The notes under the pieces were generated by a model. It saw only the letters and a list, made by a program, of their open reading frames with translations, had not been told where the DNA came from and did no database searches. This document shows, piece after piece, positions 8,207-16,345 of a stretch of 59,363 nt of DNA. The DNA lies in contig JAGIBJ010000106.1 of assembly GCA_017744415.1 (NCBI GenBank), positions 1 to 59,363 of the forward strand. Reading direction: 5' to 3'. The DNA comes from Solirubrobacteraceae bacterium. Lineage in GTDB: Bacteria; Actinomycetota; Thermoleophilia; Solirubrobacterales; Solirubrobacteraceae. The position numbers were made by a program, and so were the translations under genes. Position 1 is the first letter of the stretch, and every line of letters starts with the position of its first letter.

Positions 8207-8319
8207 GGGTGAGCCCGGGCGGCCGAGGCGCCGGCGCGGGCTCCTCGCACAAGTTCCGACCGCCCTCCCCCGCCAGACCGTCCCCAAGGGGACTTGCGGG
8301 CGCGGATACGTTCAGCCGT

Positions 8320-8664
8320 ATGGGACCTGTCGAGATTCTCGTGTTCCTCGCCTGGCTGGGCTGCGCCGCCGCTGGCTGGCGGATCGGGACGGCGAAGGGC
8401 GTCGATGCGCCGCTGTGCGCCGGGGCCTCGCTGGCGCTCGGTCCGGTGTTCCTCGTGATCCTCTGGCTGCTGCCCAACTTCGACGACTACCGGCCGCGGC
8501 TGAGTCGCCACGACGAGGCCCCGCGGCCGTCGGCGCCGCGCGAACCGGTGTATGCAAAGCCGCCGCCGGCGCGCCCGAACATCGACGTCGAATCAGCGCG
8601 CCGCCTCGCCGGCCTCGGCGGCGAGCTGGACGTCGCGGCGGCGCCGCGGCGCGCCGCCCGCTAG
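8320..8664 (+). CDS. Small membrane protein of unknown function
   Basis: A 114-residue protein. Two N-terminal hydrophobic segments (VEILVFLAWLGCAAAGWRIG and LCAGASLALGPVFLVILWLLP) make a hairpin in the membrane. The remaining 70 residues are a hydrophilic tail rich in Pro, Arg and Ala (PSAPREPVYAKPPPARP, then SARRLAGLGGELDVAAAPRRAAR). The ATG at 8320 starts right at the first TM. I do not recognise a family. It is a single gene pointing away from the GntR gene and towards hemC. Confidence 0.65.
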   Translation: MGPVEILVFLAWLGCAAAGWRIGTAKGVDAPLCAGASLALGPVFLVILWLLPNFDDYRPRLSRHDEAPRPSAPREPVYAKPPPARPNIDVESARRLAGLGGELDVAAAPRRAAR

Positions 8665-8731
8665 CCCAGCCTCGTCGTGTTCGCGATCACCCGCGCGAGC
8701 GACCGCGACAACGGCGCGTGTCGAAGCCTGC

Positions 8732-8764
8732 GGGACCAACGAAGACCCTTAGCCTTCGAGTCCC
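8732..8764 (-). terminator. Two-part hairpin after hemC
   Basis: Nested stems GGGAC/GTCCC (8732-8736, 8760-8764) and CGAAG/CTTCG (8740-8744, 8754-8758) lie downstream of hemC and between convergent genes, so the hairpin may serve both strands. There is no U-tract. Confidence 0.4.
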
Positions 8765-8792
8765 CCGACTGGCGGCGCCTCCGGGCCGTGGC

Positions 8793-9647
8793 CTAGAGCA
8801 GCTCGCGCACGCCGGCGGCGCCGAGGCGCTCCGCGCTGCTGGCCGCGAGGAGCTCGGGGGCCTCGATCGGGCCGTCGACGAGGTCGCGAAGGTGGCGGGA
8901 GCCATCGGGCGCGGTGACGAGCACCTCGAGCTCGATGCGCGCGTCGCCCAGAGGGCGCGCGTGGGCGCCGATGGCCGTGGTGCAGTCAGCGCCGAGGGCG
9001 ACGCCGATTGCCCGCTCGGCACGCAGCGCAGTGAGCGCCGCAGGATCGTTGATGAGCATCGCCGCCGCAGCCGCCTGCACATCGCCCACGCGGCCCGTCA
9101 GCGCGACGATGCCCTGACCCGGCGCCGGGACGAGCTCGCCAAGCGGCACGCCAACTGAGCCGTGGCCGAGTCGCACGAGCCCGGCCTTCGCGAGCACGGC
9201 GGCATCGACCTCACCATCGGCGAGCTTGCGCAGGCGTGTATCCACGTTGCCGCGCAGCGGGAGGATCTGCAGATCGGGGCGCAGCGCGAGCAGTTGGCCA
9301 GCGCGCCGCAGCGAGCTGGTGCCCACGCGCGCGCCCTGCGGCAGCGCCGCGATCGAGTCGGCGCCCACGAGCGCGTCGCGCGGATCTTCACGCGGGAGGG
9401 CGGCGACGAGCGCGATGCCGTCGGCGAGCACGCCGGGAACGTCTTTCGCGGAGTGCACGGCGAGATCGATCTCACCGTCGACGAGTGCGCGGTCGAGCTC
9501 GCGCACCCACTTCTCCTTGTCGGGCAGCGCGCGATCGCGGTCGCCGGTGGTGGTGATCTCGACGATCTCCACCTCACCGCCGAGCAGCTCAGCGGCCCAT
9601 CGGGCCTGCCACAGCGCGAGCGCGCTGCCGCGAGTGCCGAGCCGCAT
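8793..9647 (-). CDS. hemC: Hydroxymethylbilane synthase (porphobilinogen deaminase)
   Basis: A 284-residue cytoplasmic enzyme joining four porphobilinogens into hydroxymethylbilane in tetrapyrrole synthesis. It has LGTRGSALALWQA at the N-terminus, HSAKDVP with catalytic Asp69, LRGNVDTRL, PAPGQGIVAL, and Cys222 (GADCTTAIGAHA), which carries the dipyrromethane cofactor. The frame runs open upstream into a repeat region; the ATG at 9647 fits the conserved N-terminus. It is the last gene of the ccm/hem operon, 139 bp after hemA, and the gap holds two dyad repeats. Confidence 0.95.
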   Translation of the reverse strand: MRLGTRGSALALWQARWAAELLGGEVEIVEITTTGDRDRALPDKEKWVRELDRALVDGEIDLAVHSAKDVPGVLADGIALVAALPREDPRDALVGADSIAALPQGARVGTSSLRRAGQLLALRPDLQILPLRGNVDTRLRKLADGEVDAAVLAKAGLVRLGHGSVGVPLGELVPAPGQGIVALTGRVGDVQAAAAAMLINDPAALTALRAERAIGVALGADCTTAIGAHARPLGDARIELEVLVTAPDGSRHLRDLVDGPIEAPELLAASSAERLGAAGVRELL

Positions 9648-9657
9648 CACCACTGTG

Positions 9658-9771
9658 CCCGCACCGACGACACGTTTACGGGACCAGGACACGAAAACGT
9701 GTCCGAGGCCGCGCCGCCAGCCCGCACCGACGACACGTTTACGGGACCAGGACACGAAAACGTGTCCGAGG
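9658..9771. repeat. Tandem pair of 51-bp dyad elements between hemA and hemC
   Basis: Two identical 51-bp units (9658-9708 and 9721-9771). Each contains two mutually exclusive pairings: a long one, GACACGTTT with AAACGTGTC (9 bp, 17-nt loop), and a tight one, GGACACG/CGTGTCC around AAAA (7 bp). The pair fills almost the whole gap between the hemA stop (9787) and the hemC start (9647), so it would be in the polycistronic message. It could be an attenuator, a processing or stability element, or a mobile intergenic repeat. Confidence 0.85.
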
Positions 9772-9786
9772 GCACCCCGCGGTCGG

Positions 9787-11121
9787 TCACCGCACCGGGC
9801 CGTGGCCGAGGCGGTCGGCGACAGCCGCGTCGGCCTCGGCGCCATCCTCGACCTCGCCGTCGAGCCCGAAGAGCTCGCGGAGGATCTCGACGCGCCGGTG
9901 GCCAGCGGCCGGATCGAGCGAGCGCAGCCGGATCGTCGGCTCATGCAGGATGCGGGTGGCGACGGCGCGGGCCATCGCCTCGATGCGCGCACGGTCACGC
10001 GAGCTGGCCGACTCCCAGCGCCCGGCGTTCTCCTGGAGCACCCGCTCGACGATCTCATCGGCCTGGCGGTGCATCTCGGCGATCGTCGGCGCGACGCCGC
10101 GGGTGGCCATCCACTTGCCGAAGCGCTCGCGCTCGTCGTCCACGATGCCCTCCGCGCGGCCGGCCTCCACCTCGCGCACCACCTGGTTGCGCGCGATCAC
10201 GCGGCCGAGGCCGTCAAGGTCGTAGCGGGTGACGCCCTCGAGCTCGCCGACCGACGGCTCGATGTCACGCGGCACGGCCAGGTCGATGAGGAGCAGCGGG
10301 CGGCCCTCGCGCTCCGGCAGCACCTCGGCGACCGCGTCGCGGTGCAGGATCGGATGGGGCGAGGCGGTCGCGGCGACGACCACATCGGCGGTGGTGAGCA
10401 TCTCCGGGAGACGGTCGAGCGAAGCCACGCCGCCCTCGAACCGCGCCGCGAGGCACATGGCCCGCGTCGCGCGGCGGTTGGCGACGAACAGCGCCGCGAC
10501 GCCGCGCTGGTGGAACGCGGCCGCGGCCAGCTCGGCCGTCTCACCGGCGCCGATGATCACGACGTTGCGGCCCTTGAGATCGCCCAGCTCCCGCTCGGCC
10601 ACCTGGGCGGCGAGCGACGAGATCGACATCGCGCCGTGGCCGATCGTCGTCTCGGCGCGCACGCGGCCACCGGTCGCGAGGGCATCACCGAAGAGGCGGT
10701 CGAGGGTGGGGCCGCTCGTGCCGGCGGAGCGCGCGAGCTCGTGGGCGCGACGTACCTGGCCGAGGATCTCGGCCTCGCCGATCACCATCGAATCCAGGCC
10801 CGACGCGACGCGGAAGAGGTGGCGGGCGACCTGGTCGTCGCTGAGCGTGAAGAGGACGTCCTCAAGGTCGTCGGTGCTCACGCCGCCGCGGCGGGCGAGC
10901 ACATCGACGAGGCCGGCGCGCGCGGCAGCCGCATCGGCCGCGAGCACCGTCACCTCGGTGCGGTTGCAGGTGGAGATCGCGACGAGCTCGTGGATCGAGC
11001 CGGCGCCGGCGGCGAGTTCGCTGAGCACGTGCCCGGCGCCGTCGTTCGGGAGCGCGAGGCGCTCGCGCAGCGCCACCGGGGCGGTGCGGTGGGTGACGCC
11101 GACCGTCAGCAGCTCGCTCAT
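9787..11121 (-). CDS. hemA: Glutamyl-tRNA reductase
   Basis: A 444-residue enzyme for the first committed step of C5-pathway haem synthesis: NADPH reduction of glutamyl-tRNA to glutamate semialdehyde. The catalytic Cys52 is in ISTCNRTE, with GVTHRTAPVALRERLAL at the N-terminus, VIGEAEILGQVRRAHELA, GRVRAETTIGHGAMSISSLA, the Rossmann motif VIIGAGETAE, and a C-terminal dimerisation helix. The ATG overlaps the stop of the ccmD-like gene (ATGA). Confidence 0.96.
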   Translation of the reverse strand: MSELLTVGVTHRTAPVALRERLALPNDGAGHVLSELAAGAGSIHELVAISTCNRTEVTVLAADAAAARAGLVDVLARRGGVSTDDLEDVLFTLSDDQVARHLFRVASGLDSMVIGEAEILGQVRRAHELARSAGTSGPTLDRLFGDALATGGRVRAETTIGHGAMSISSLAAQVAERELGDLKGRNVVIIGAGETAELAAAAFHQRGVAALFVANRRATRAMCLAARFEGGVASLDRLPEMLTTADVVVAATASPHPILHRDAVAEVLPEREGRPLLLIDLAVPRDIEPSVGELEGVTRYDLDGLGRVIARNQVVREVEAGRAEGIVDDERERFGKWMATRGVAPTIAEMHRQADEIVERVLQENAGRWESASSRDRARIEAMARAVATRILHEPTIRLRSLDPAAGHRRVEILRELFGLDGEVEDGAEADAAVADRLGHGPVR

Positions 11122-11387
11122 GCGACGCCCTCCGGGGCCTTCGACGGCTCGGCCGGCACCGCCGCCGGGGATCCATCGGGCACCGAACCGGAGCCGGCCT
11201 TCGCCGCGGCATCGCGCGCGTCGAGGCGCGCCTCGATCTCGTCAGCCTTGCGGCTGAGCTTGCCGAGCCGCTGGGCCATGATCGCCACATAGGTGACGAC
11301 GATCGTGAGGAACACGACGTAGGCCGCGATCACGTAGGGGCCGCCGGAATCCTCCGGGACCATGGCGAGGACGCTGGGGAGGCTCAT
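11118..11387 (-). CDS. ccmD: CcmD-like haem exporter accessory protein
   Basis: An 89-residue single-TM protein (helix GGPYVIAAYVVFLTIVVTYVAIM at about residues 15-38), with a charged cytoplasmic segment KLSRKADEIEARLDARDAAAK and a Pro/Ala-rich tail. Size, topology and its place right after ccmC fit CcmD, which helps CcmABC release haem-CcmE; sequence alone would not prove it. It overlaps both neighbours by 4 bp. Confidence 0.7.
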   Translation of the reverse strand: MSLPSVLAMVPEDSGGPYVIAAYVVFLTIVVTYVAIMAQRLGKLSRKADEIEARLDARDAAAKAGSGSVPDGSPAAVPAEPSKAPEGVA

Positions 11388-12106
11388 GCCTGGAGCACCG
11401 CCGATCGGCGTGGGAGCAGGTCGTCACCGCCGGCGCGGCGCTCGAGCGCGCGCAAGCGGAAGGTGGTCGACTTCGAGAGCAGCTCGTACTTCACGAGGGT
11501 CACGTAGAGCACGGCGATCGCCCCAAAGCAAACCAGGAAGGTCACGAGCACCGGCCCGGGCAGGCCACCGTTCGCGGCGTTGTCGAGGGTGCGCGGGTGG
11601 AGGTATTCGTTGGCCATCCGCACGACGGTGAAGTTCACCGGCACGAACGCGCCCGCGGCAACCGCGAACACGCTCGCCGCGCGCGCCTGGCGCTGCGGAT
11701 CGTCGATCGAGAAGCGAAGCACCTGATACGTCGCGTAGATCAGGAAGAGGAAGAGGAACGACACGAGGAACGGCTCGTCCCAGCGCCACCACGCGCCCCA
11801 GGCGGTGCGGCCCCAGATCGCGCCGGTGATGAGCACCATGACGGCCACGATCTGCGACTGGTGGATGTAGACGTAGGCCTTGAGATCGTGCGACGGGTCG
11901 CCGGTGCGCAGGTAGCGCAGCCCGTGCCAGCCGCCGACGATGAAGCCGATCAGGCCGATGATCCCGAGCGGCACGTGCAGGTAGAAGATCTTCTGCCGGA
12001 ACCCCTGGTCGGCGTCGAGCGGCGCGTAGAAGAAGACGAGGCCGAAACCGATCGCGATGAGCGCGACCGAGAGGATCGACAGGGGGCGAAGGCCGCGGAC
12101 GGTCAT
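11384..12106 (-). CDS. ccmC: Haem exporter/handler CcmC (CcsA family)
   Basis: A 240-residue, six-TM inner-membrane protein that presents haem to CcmE during cytochrome c maturation. The signature tryptophan motif WGAWWRWDEPFLVSF is at about residues 107-121, with conserved His residues before it (FYLHVPLG) and after it (NEYLHPRTL). It follows ccmB after a 28-nt gap and overlaps the ccmD-like gene. CcmE, CcmF and CcmH are not in the window. Confidence 0.92.
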   Translation of the reverse strand: MTVRGLRPLSILSVALIAIGFGLVFFYAPLDADQGFRQKIFYLHVPLGIIGLIGFIVGGWHGLRYLRTGDPSHDLKAYVYIHQSQIVAVMVLITGAIWGRTAWGAWWRWDEPFLVSFLFLFLIYATYQVLRFSIDDPQRQARAASVFAVAAGAFVPVNFTVVRMANEYLHPRTLDNAANGGLPGPVLVTFLVCFGAIAVLYVTLVKYELLSKSTTFRLRALERRAGGDDLLPRRSAVLQA

Positions 12107-12134
12107 GAAGGCGGAAGGTTCGGGGGCCTCGTCT

Positions 12135-12812
12135 TTAGTCCTCGACGAGGAACTCGGCCAGCACGGAGCCGACGAGGCCGAGGATCACAGCATAGATGCC
12201 CACGACCGCTGGCCACCGGGTCGCCAGCGCGCCGGGATCAGCCTCGAGCACCGGAGCGAGGGCGGCCTGGGCGCCGATCAAGGCGGGCAGTGCGAACGGG
12301 ACGACCATGATCGGGATCAGCAGCTCACGGCTGCGGGAGCCGATCGCCAGGCCGGCGACGAGGCCACCGATCACGGCCAGCGCGGCATCGAGCAGGAAGA
12401 GCACGAGGACGATCTCGGGCAACGCCGGACCGAGCGATGGACCGAGCAGCAGGAGCGCGAACACGGGCACGAGCACCACCTCGAGCACGACGAGGATCAG
12501 CAGCAGCCCGACCACCTTCGCCGCCACGATCGCCCCCGCCGGTGCTGGCGAGAGGAGGTATTGATCGATGCCCGCGTCGTCCTCCTCGGCGGCGAAGAGG
12601 CGCGCGATGCCAAGCAGCGCGGCGAGCAGCAGCGGGATCAGCAGCGCGCCCGCGGCGAGATCTCCACTCACCTCGTCCTGGTCGAGCGCGAAGCGCATGA
12701 GCACGATCGTCCCCAGCGCGAGCAGGCTCATCGACGGGAGCAACTCGAAGGTGCGCCGCTCGAGCAGGAGGTCCTTGCGGAGGACGAGCAGGATGGCCCG
12801 CCACGTCTTCAT
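12135..12812 (-). CDS. ccmB: Haem exporter ABC permease CcmB
   Basis: A 225-residue, six-TM permease. The N-terminal cytoplasmic segment LLVLRKDLLLERRTFELLPSMSLLAL and the ARLFAAEEDDAGIDQYLLSPAPAGAIVAAKVVG loop are typical of CcmB. It partners CcmA in the CcmABCD complex that loads haem on CcmE. Its ATG lies within the TGA of the microORF upstream (ATGA overlap), so its translation should depend on reading that short ORF. Confidence 0.92.
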   Translation of the reverse strand: MKTWRAILLVLRKDLLLERRTFELLPSMSLLALGTIVLMRFALDQDEVSGDLAAGALLIPLLLAALLGIARLFAAEEDDAGIDQYLLSPAPAGAIVAAKVVGLLLILVVLEVVLVPVFALLLLGPSLGPALPEIVLVLFLLDAALAVIGGLVAGLAIGSRSRELLIPIMVVPFALPALIGAQAALAPVLEADPGALATRWPAVVGIYAVILGLVGSVLAEFLVED

Positions 12813-12910
12813 CCGCGCACCGCCTTGGCGCGCAGGTGCGTGCGCAGGCTCACCGTGTAATCAGCCGAGCTGGCGACGGCGTCAACGGAACGCGTCGAGG
12901 GTCGGCTCAT
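12809..12910 (-). CDS. 33-residue microORF coupled between ccmA and ccmB
   Basis: Exactly fills the gap between ccmA and ccmB. Its ATG (12910) overlaps the ccmA TGA, and its TGA overlaps the ccmB ATG, each as ATGA. The product begins MSRPSTRSVDAVASSADY and ends LRTHLRAKAVRG; it is basic and has no TM segment. The double 4-bp overlap matches the coupling used throughout this operon, which argues that it is translated. It may be a real small protein or only a translational bridge. I recognise no homologue. Confidence 0.65.
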   Translation of the reverse strand: MSRPSTRSVDAVASSADYTVSLRTHLRAKAVRG

Positions 12911-13647
12911 CGATACATCGCCTCCACCTGGGGCACGGTGATGGCGTTGGCAGCGCCGACGTAACTGGGGCGCGCATCGTTGCCGAGGACGATCACGTGG
13001 TCGGCCTCGTCGAGCGCGCGCGCCGGGTCGTGGCTGGCGATCACCCGCGTGCGGCCCTCGCGCGGCCCGAGCAGCCGCCCGACGAGCTCGGCGACGACCG
13101 GATCGAGGTTGGCGAGCGGCTCGTCGAGGAGCAGCAGGGGCGGATCGGCGAGGAGCGCGCGCGCCACCGAGGCGCGCTGCACGAGGCCGCGGGAGAGCGC
13201 GGCGACGGGCTGGTCGGCGCGCGGCTCGAGCTCGGCCATCGCGATCACCTCGTGCACGCGCGAGGCGGGCAGGCCGTGGAGCCCTGCGTGGTAGCGCAGG
13301 TTCTCCGCGACCGTGAGCTCCTTGTAGAGCAGCGGGTGGTGGGCGACGAGCCCCACCTGCCCGCGCAGCGCCCAGCGCTCGGCGGGCAGCGCGTGGCCGA
13401 GCACGGTGAGCGTGCCGGCACGCGGCGAGCGCAGGCCGGCGAGCAGCCGGAGCAGCGTCGACTTCCCCGTGCCGTTGCCGCCCAACAGGGCGACGGTGGC
13501 GCCGGCGGGGATGTCGAGATCGAGGTCTCGGAGCACCGGCCGCAGCCCGTGCGCGGCGACGAGCCCACGGGCGTGGATCGCCATCGCGACCGGCTGCTGC
13601 GTGACGACCCCAGCGGCGGCTTGGCCCGCGGCCTCGTCAGCCGTCAT
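12907..13647 (-). CDS. ccmA: Haem exporter ABC ATPase CcmA
   Basis: A 246-residue ATPase with Walker A GGNGTGKST, signature LSRGLVQRASVARAL, Walker B LLLLDEP and switch His in VIASHDPARAL. Position before ccmB and ccmC identifies it as CcmA, which powers haem release to CcmE. It starts 3 nt after the stop of the MoaB-like gene. About 25 extra N-terminal residues precede the conserved ABC fold, so a later start is possible. Confidence 0.9.
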   Translation of the reverse strand: MTADEAAGQAAAGVVTQQPVAMAIHARGLVAAHGLRPVLRDLDLDIPAGATVALLGGNGTGKSTLLRLLAGLRSPRAGTLTVLGHALPAERWALRGQVGLVAHHPLLYKELTVAENLRYHAGLHGLPASRVHEVIAMAELEPRADQPVAALSRGLVQRASVARALLADPPLLLLDEPLANLDPVVAELVGRLLGPREGRTRVIASHDPARALDEADHVIVLGNDARPSYVGAANAITVPQVEAMYR

Positions 13648-13650
13648 GCG

Positions 13651-14175
13651 TCAGCCGTCGAACTCGTCGTCGTAGCCGGTCGACTCGTCACCGGGGTACG
13701 GCGACTCGCGCCCCTGCAGGCGCGCGTGGACCGTCGGGATGATCGGGGCCAGCGAGGCGAGCGCGGCCTCGATCAAGGCGAGATCGCGCGGGAGGTTGAC
13801 GACGAGCGTCTCGGCGGCAATGCCGACGGCGCCGCGCTCGAGGCTGCCCTCGGGCGAGTCTTCGATCAGCGCGCGGCGCATCAGCTCCTCGAGGCCGGGC
13901 ACGCGCCGCTCGACGATGATCGATGTGAGCTCGGGGACGATGTCGTCGGGGCCGACGCCGGCTCCGCCGATGGTGAGCAGCAGGCTCACCTCGCCGTCGA
14001 TGTAGTGCTGCATGCGCTCCTCGAAGAGCTCGCCGCCGAGGGGGACGAGCTCGATCGCGAGCACGTCGCCGCCGACGGCCTCCACCCGCGCCGCGATCTC
14101 CGGGCCGTAGTCCTCGACCCCAGGCTCGGGGCTGCGGGCGTCGTGGGCAATCACGATCACGGCGGGAATGGTCAT
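13651..14175 (-). CDS. MoaB/MogA-family molybdopterin-binding protein
   Basis: A 174-residue protein of the MoCF-biosynthesis fold. [21 protein letters not shown] is the family's GG-G-x-x-x-D-x-TPE loop, and [16 protein letters not shown] matches the substrate-binding end. Family members adenylylate molybdopterin. Its place between siroheme synthase and ccmA is unusual, and a long acidic tail ([13 protein letters not shown]) is extra. The start at 14175 overlaps the siroheme gene stop (ATGA). Confidence 0.8.
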   Translation of the reverse strand: MTIPAVIVIAHDARSPEPGVEDYGPEIAARVEAVGGDVLAIELVPLGGELFEERMQHYIDGEVSLLLTIGGAGVGPDDIVPELTSIIVERRVPGLEELMRRALIEDSPEGSLERGAVGIAAETLVVNLPRDLALIEAALASLAPIIPTVHARLQGRESPYPGDESTGYDDEFDG

Positions 14176-14918
14176 GCGGCAAGGCCCTCCTGGGCCTGGT
14201 GCTGGGCCTGCGCGATCAGCTCGAGCACCGCGCGCTCGCGGCCCTCGCGAATCAGCACGACCGGATCGGGATCGCCGTCGACGATCCCCTCGAAGAAGGC
14301 CTTGCGATGCTGATAGGTGGGGAGCGTGGCCTTTGCCCACCCCCGCGCATCGTTGAGGAGGATCGCCAGGCGGGCGTATTCCTCACCGAAGTGCTCGCCG
14401 ATCTCGCGCTTCATCCGCTTCGCCAGGGCGGGCGACGCGCCGGCGGTGGAGATCGCGATCGCGAGCGGGCCGGTACGCAGGATCGCGGGGAGGATGAAGT
14501 TGCAGAGCGGCGGCACGTCGACGACGTTCACGAGCATCGAGCGCGCTTCGGCATCGTCGTAGACGGCGATGTTCACGTCGGTGTCATTCGTGGCGGCGAT
14601 CACGAGGAAGGTGCCTTCGAGATCGGCTGGCTCGTACTCACGCTGGAGCCATGCGATCGATCCTTCGCGGGCAAGCTGGGCCAGCTCGCTCGAGAGCTCT
14701 GGGGCGACCACCGTCACGTCGCCGTCGCACGCGAGCAATCCCTCGACCTTCTCGAGGCCCACGTCACCCCCGCCGACCACCAGGCAGGAGCGGCCCTTGA
14801 GCCGCAGGCACGCGACGTAGAACGGCGTGTCGAGCATGTCCTGCACGCAGGACTGATCACACGAAGCGAGGCGGAGCTTGCAGACGCACTCCTTGCCGCT
14901 GTAGGCCTGAGCTGGCAT
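14172..14918 (-). CDS. Siroheme synthase N-domain: precorrin-2 dehydrogenase/ferrochelatase (Met8/CysG-N type)
   Basis: A 248-residue NAD-dependent enzyme converting precorrin-2 to sirohydrochlorin (and possibly siroheme), acting after the CobA-HemD product. The Rossmann motif [18 protein letters not shown] is at about residues 44-61; [18 protein letters not shown] and [18 protein letters not shown] are conserved. The ATG at 14918 is preferred over one at 14837 because a TAGGCT -10 lies 10 nt upstream. This start adds a Cys-rich N-terminus ([17 protein letters not shown]) with four Cys, possibly metal or redox active. It is the first gene of the haem/ccm operon. Confidence 0.85.
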   Translation of the reverse strand: MPAQAYSGKECVCKLRLASCDQSCVQDMLDTPFYVACLRLKGRSCLVVGGGDVGLEKVEGLLACDGDVTVVAPELSSELAQLAREGSIAWLQREYEPADLEGTFLVIAATNDTDVNIAVYDDAEARSMLVNVVDVPPLCNFILPAILRTGPLAIAISTAGASPALAKRMKREIGEHFGEEYARLAILLNDARGWAKATLPTYQHRKAFFEGIVDGDPDPVVLIREGRERAVLELIAQAQHQAQEGLAA

Positions 14919-14928
14919 CGGTAGGGCC

Positions 14929-14934
14929 AGCCTA
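14929..14934 (-). promoter_or_regulatory. Candidate -10 of the siroheme/ccm/hem operon
   Basis: TAGGCT on the minus strand, 10 nt before the ATG at 14918, implying a very short leader. No good -35 is visible. The divergent small-protein gene starts at 15098, so both promoters must lie in 14919-15097. Confidence 0.4.
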
Positions 14935-15097
14935 CTTGCGGCCCTCACCACACGCGGGCATCCACCTGCGGACCCCTCGGCGGTGCACGGGTGGCGGCGC
15001 GCCCAGCGCTGCGCGGAGCGATCCGCTGCAGGTTTGGTTGCGTATGCCGAGAACAGTGGTGACGGCACCTGCCACGAATCCTGAGGAATCCGCCCCC

Positions 15098-15295
15098 ATG
15101 AGCGATCAGCGCCCGAGCGCCCAACTCATTCCCTTTGGCGAGGTTCAGCGACTCGTTCAGGAACGCCGGCGGCGTGCACGCACCGCCCCGCAGATGGAGG
15201 GAGGGTCGTTCTCGGCCCCGCGCAACACCAGCCAGGTGCGGCGCCTCCTGACCGAGCACCGTGGTGAGTCGCCGTCCGGACCTGACGCCGCGTGA
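15098..15295 (+). CDS. Small Arg-rich protein coupled to MpaB-family gene
   Basis: A 65-residue basic protein ([20 protein letters not shown], then [10 protein letters not shown] and [11 protein letters not shown]), with no TM segment. A GAGG lies about 11 nt before the ATG; an earlier in-frame ATG at 15044 is possible. Its TGA overlaps the GTG of the oxygenase gene (GTGA), so the two are translationally coupled. Function unknown; an accessory or regulatory partner of the oxygenase is an inference. Confidence 0.6.
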   Translation: MSDQRPSAQLIPFGEVQRLVQERRRRARTAPQMEGGSFSAPRNTSQVRRLLTEHRGESPSGPDAA

Positions 15296-16233
15296 CGGCT
15301 CGCCCGACCGACACCTCGACGCCAACCGCGAGCCGCCGCTCGCCCACGAATATTCGCCGGCTCGCAGGCTCGGCCGACCGGCCCTACCTGCCCGAGACCG
15401 CGTTGATCCGGCGCGTGCAGCGTGAGCGCACCGTCGCGCTCTCCGGCGCCCGCGCCCTGTTCATGCAGGCCGCGCACCCCGTCGCCTTCGCCGGCTTCTT
15501 CTCCCACACCGCCGCGCTCGACAACCCCCATCCACGCCTGGCGCGCACCGCGCTGGCGGTGAACACGGTGATCTACGGCTCCGAGGCGCAGGCGCGCGAG
15601 GTGCAGGAGATCGTCGGCGGGATGCACGCGCGGGTGCGCGGGCAGATGCGCGAGAGCGTCGGCCCGTTCCCGAAGGGCACGCCGTTCCGCGGCAACGACC
15701 CCGCGCTGCTGCACTGGATCCTCGCAGCGGTGATCGACTCCTCCTACCGCGCCTTCGAGCGGTACGTGCGGCCCCTCGATGCCGGCGAGCGCGAGGCGCT
15801 CTGGCAGCAGTGGCGGCGCGTGGGTGAGATCTTCGGCCTCGAGGGCGATGCGATGCCACGCAGCTACTCCGGCCACGTCGACTACATGGCGGCGATGCTG
15901 GACTCCGGCGACCTCGTCGTCAGCGACGAGTCGCGCGAGCTGTCGCGGCGCGTGATCCTCAACCCGCCGATCCCGCCTGCGCTCTTCGCGGTCAAGGAGC
16001 TCGTCAACCAGGTGACGATCGACTCGCTCCCCGGCGATCTTCAGCGGCAGTTCGGCTTCCTCCCCGTGCCCGGCCGCGGGCTCGCGCATGCGGCCTTCGC
16101 CGAGTGGATGCGCCGCATCGGCACCCCGCTCTCGCCCGACGTCGTCCGTCACATCCCGGGGCACGTGATGCCGCGCCCGGGCCGCGACTACGCGGATCTC
16201 GTGACGTTCGTCGCCGAGCGCTTCGGCCGCTGA
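15292..16233 (+). CDS. Oxygenase MpaB family protein (DUF2236)
   Basis: A 313-residue alpha-helical protein with the DUF2236/MpaB pattern: ARALFMQAAHPVAFAGFFSHTAALDNPHPRL, RTALAVNTVIYGSEAQAREV with GMHARVRG, LLHWILAAVIDSSYRAFERYV, and a C-terminal GRDYADLVTFVAERFG. The family binds a haem through conserved His residues and includes fungal MpaB and latex-clearing oxygenases; most bacterial members have no known substrate. The GTG start overlaps the upstream small gene. No signal peptide. Confidence 0.85.
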   Translation: MTARPTDTSTPTASRRSPTNIRRLAGSADRPYLPETALIRRVQRERTVALSGARALFMQAAHPVAFAGFFSHTAALDNPHPRLARTALAVNTVIYGSEAQAREVQEIVGGMHARVRGQMRESVGPFPKGTPFRGNDPALLHWILAAVIDSSYRAFERYVRPLDAGEREALWQQWRRVGEIFGLEGDAMPRSYSGHVDYMAAMLDSGDLVVSDESRELSRRVILNPPIPPALFAVKELVNQVTIDSLPGDLQRQFGFLPVPGRGLAHAAFAEWMRRIGTPLSPDVVRHIPGHVMPRPGRDYADLVTFVAERFGR

Positions 16234-16345
16234 GCTTCGCCCAGTCCGCGCGGCTCGGGCGTATGCCGTGCAGAGCGGCTTCCGAGAAACAGGGTTCCAG
16301 GAAATGGACGACTGACTGGCCGGTACCGGTGCGTCGACGTACGCG

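Noticed and set aside
8690..8790. A tRNA-like T-loop (CTTCGAGTCCC) after hemC
   Set aside because: No cloverleaf can be built. The same bases form the nested hairpin 8732-8764 that fits a terminator.
9658..9771. Two-repeat CRISPR remnant or recombinase site
   Set aside because: Only two copies, a 12-bp gap rather than a spacer, and no cas or recombinase gene. A dyad repeat explains it better.
12809..12910. Treating the ccmA-ccmB gap ORF as CcmD
   Set aside because: It has no membrane segment. The 89-residue single-TM protein after ccmC fits CcmD better.
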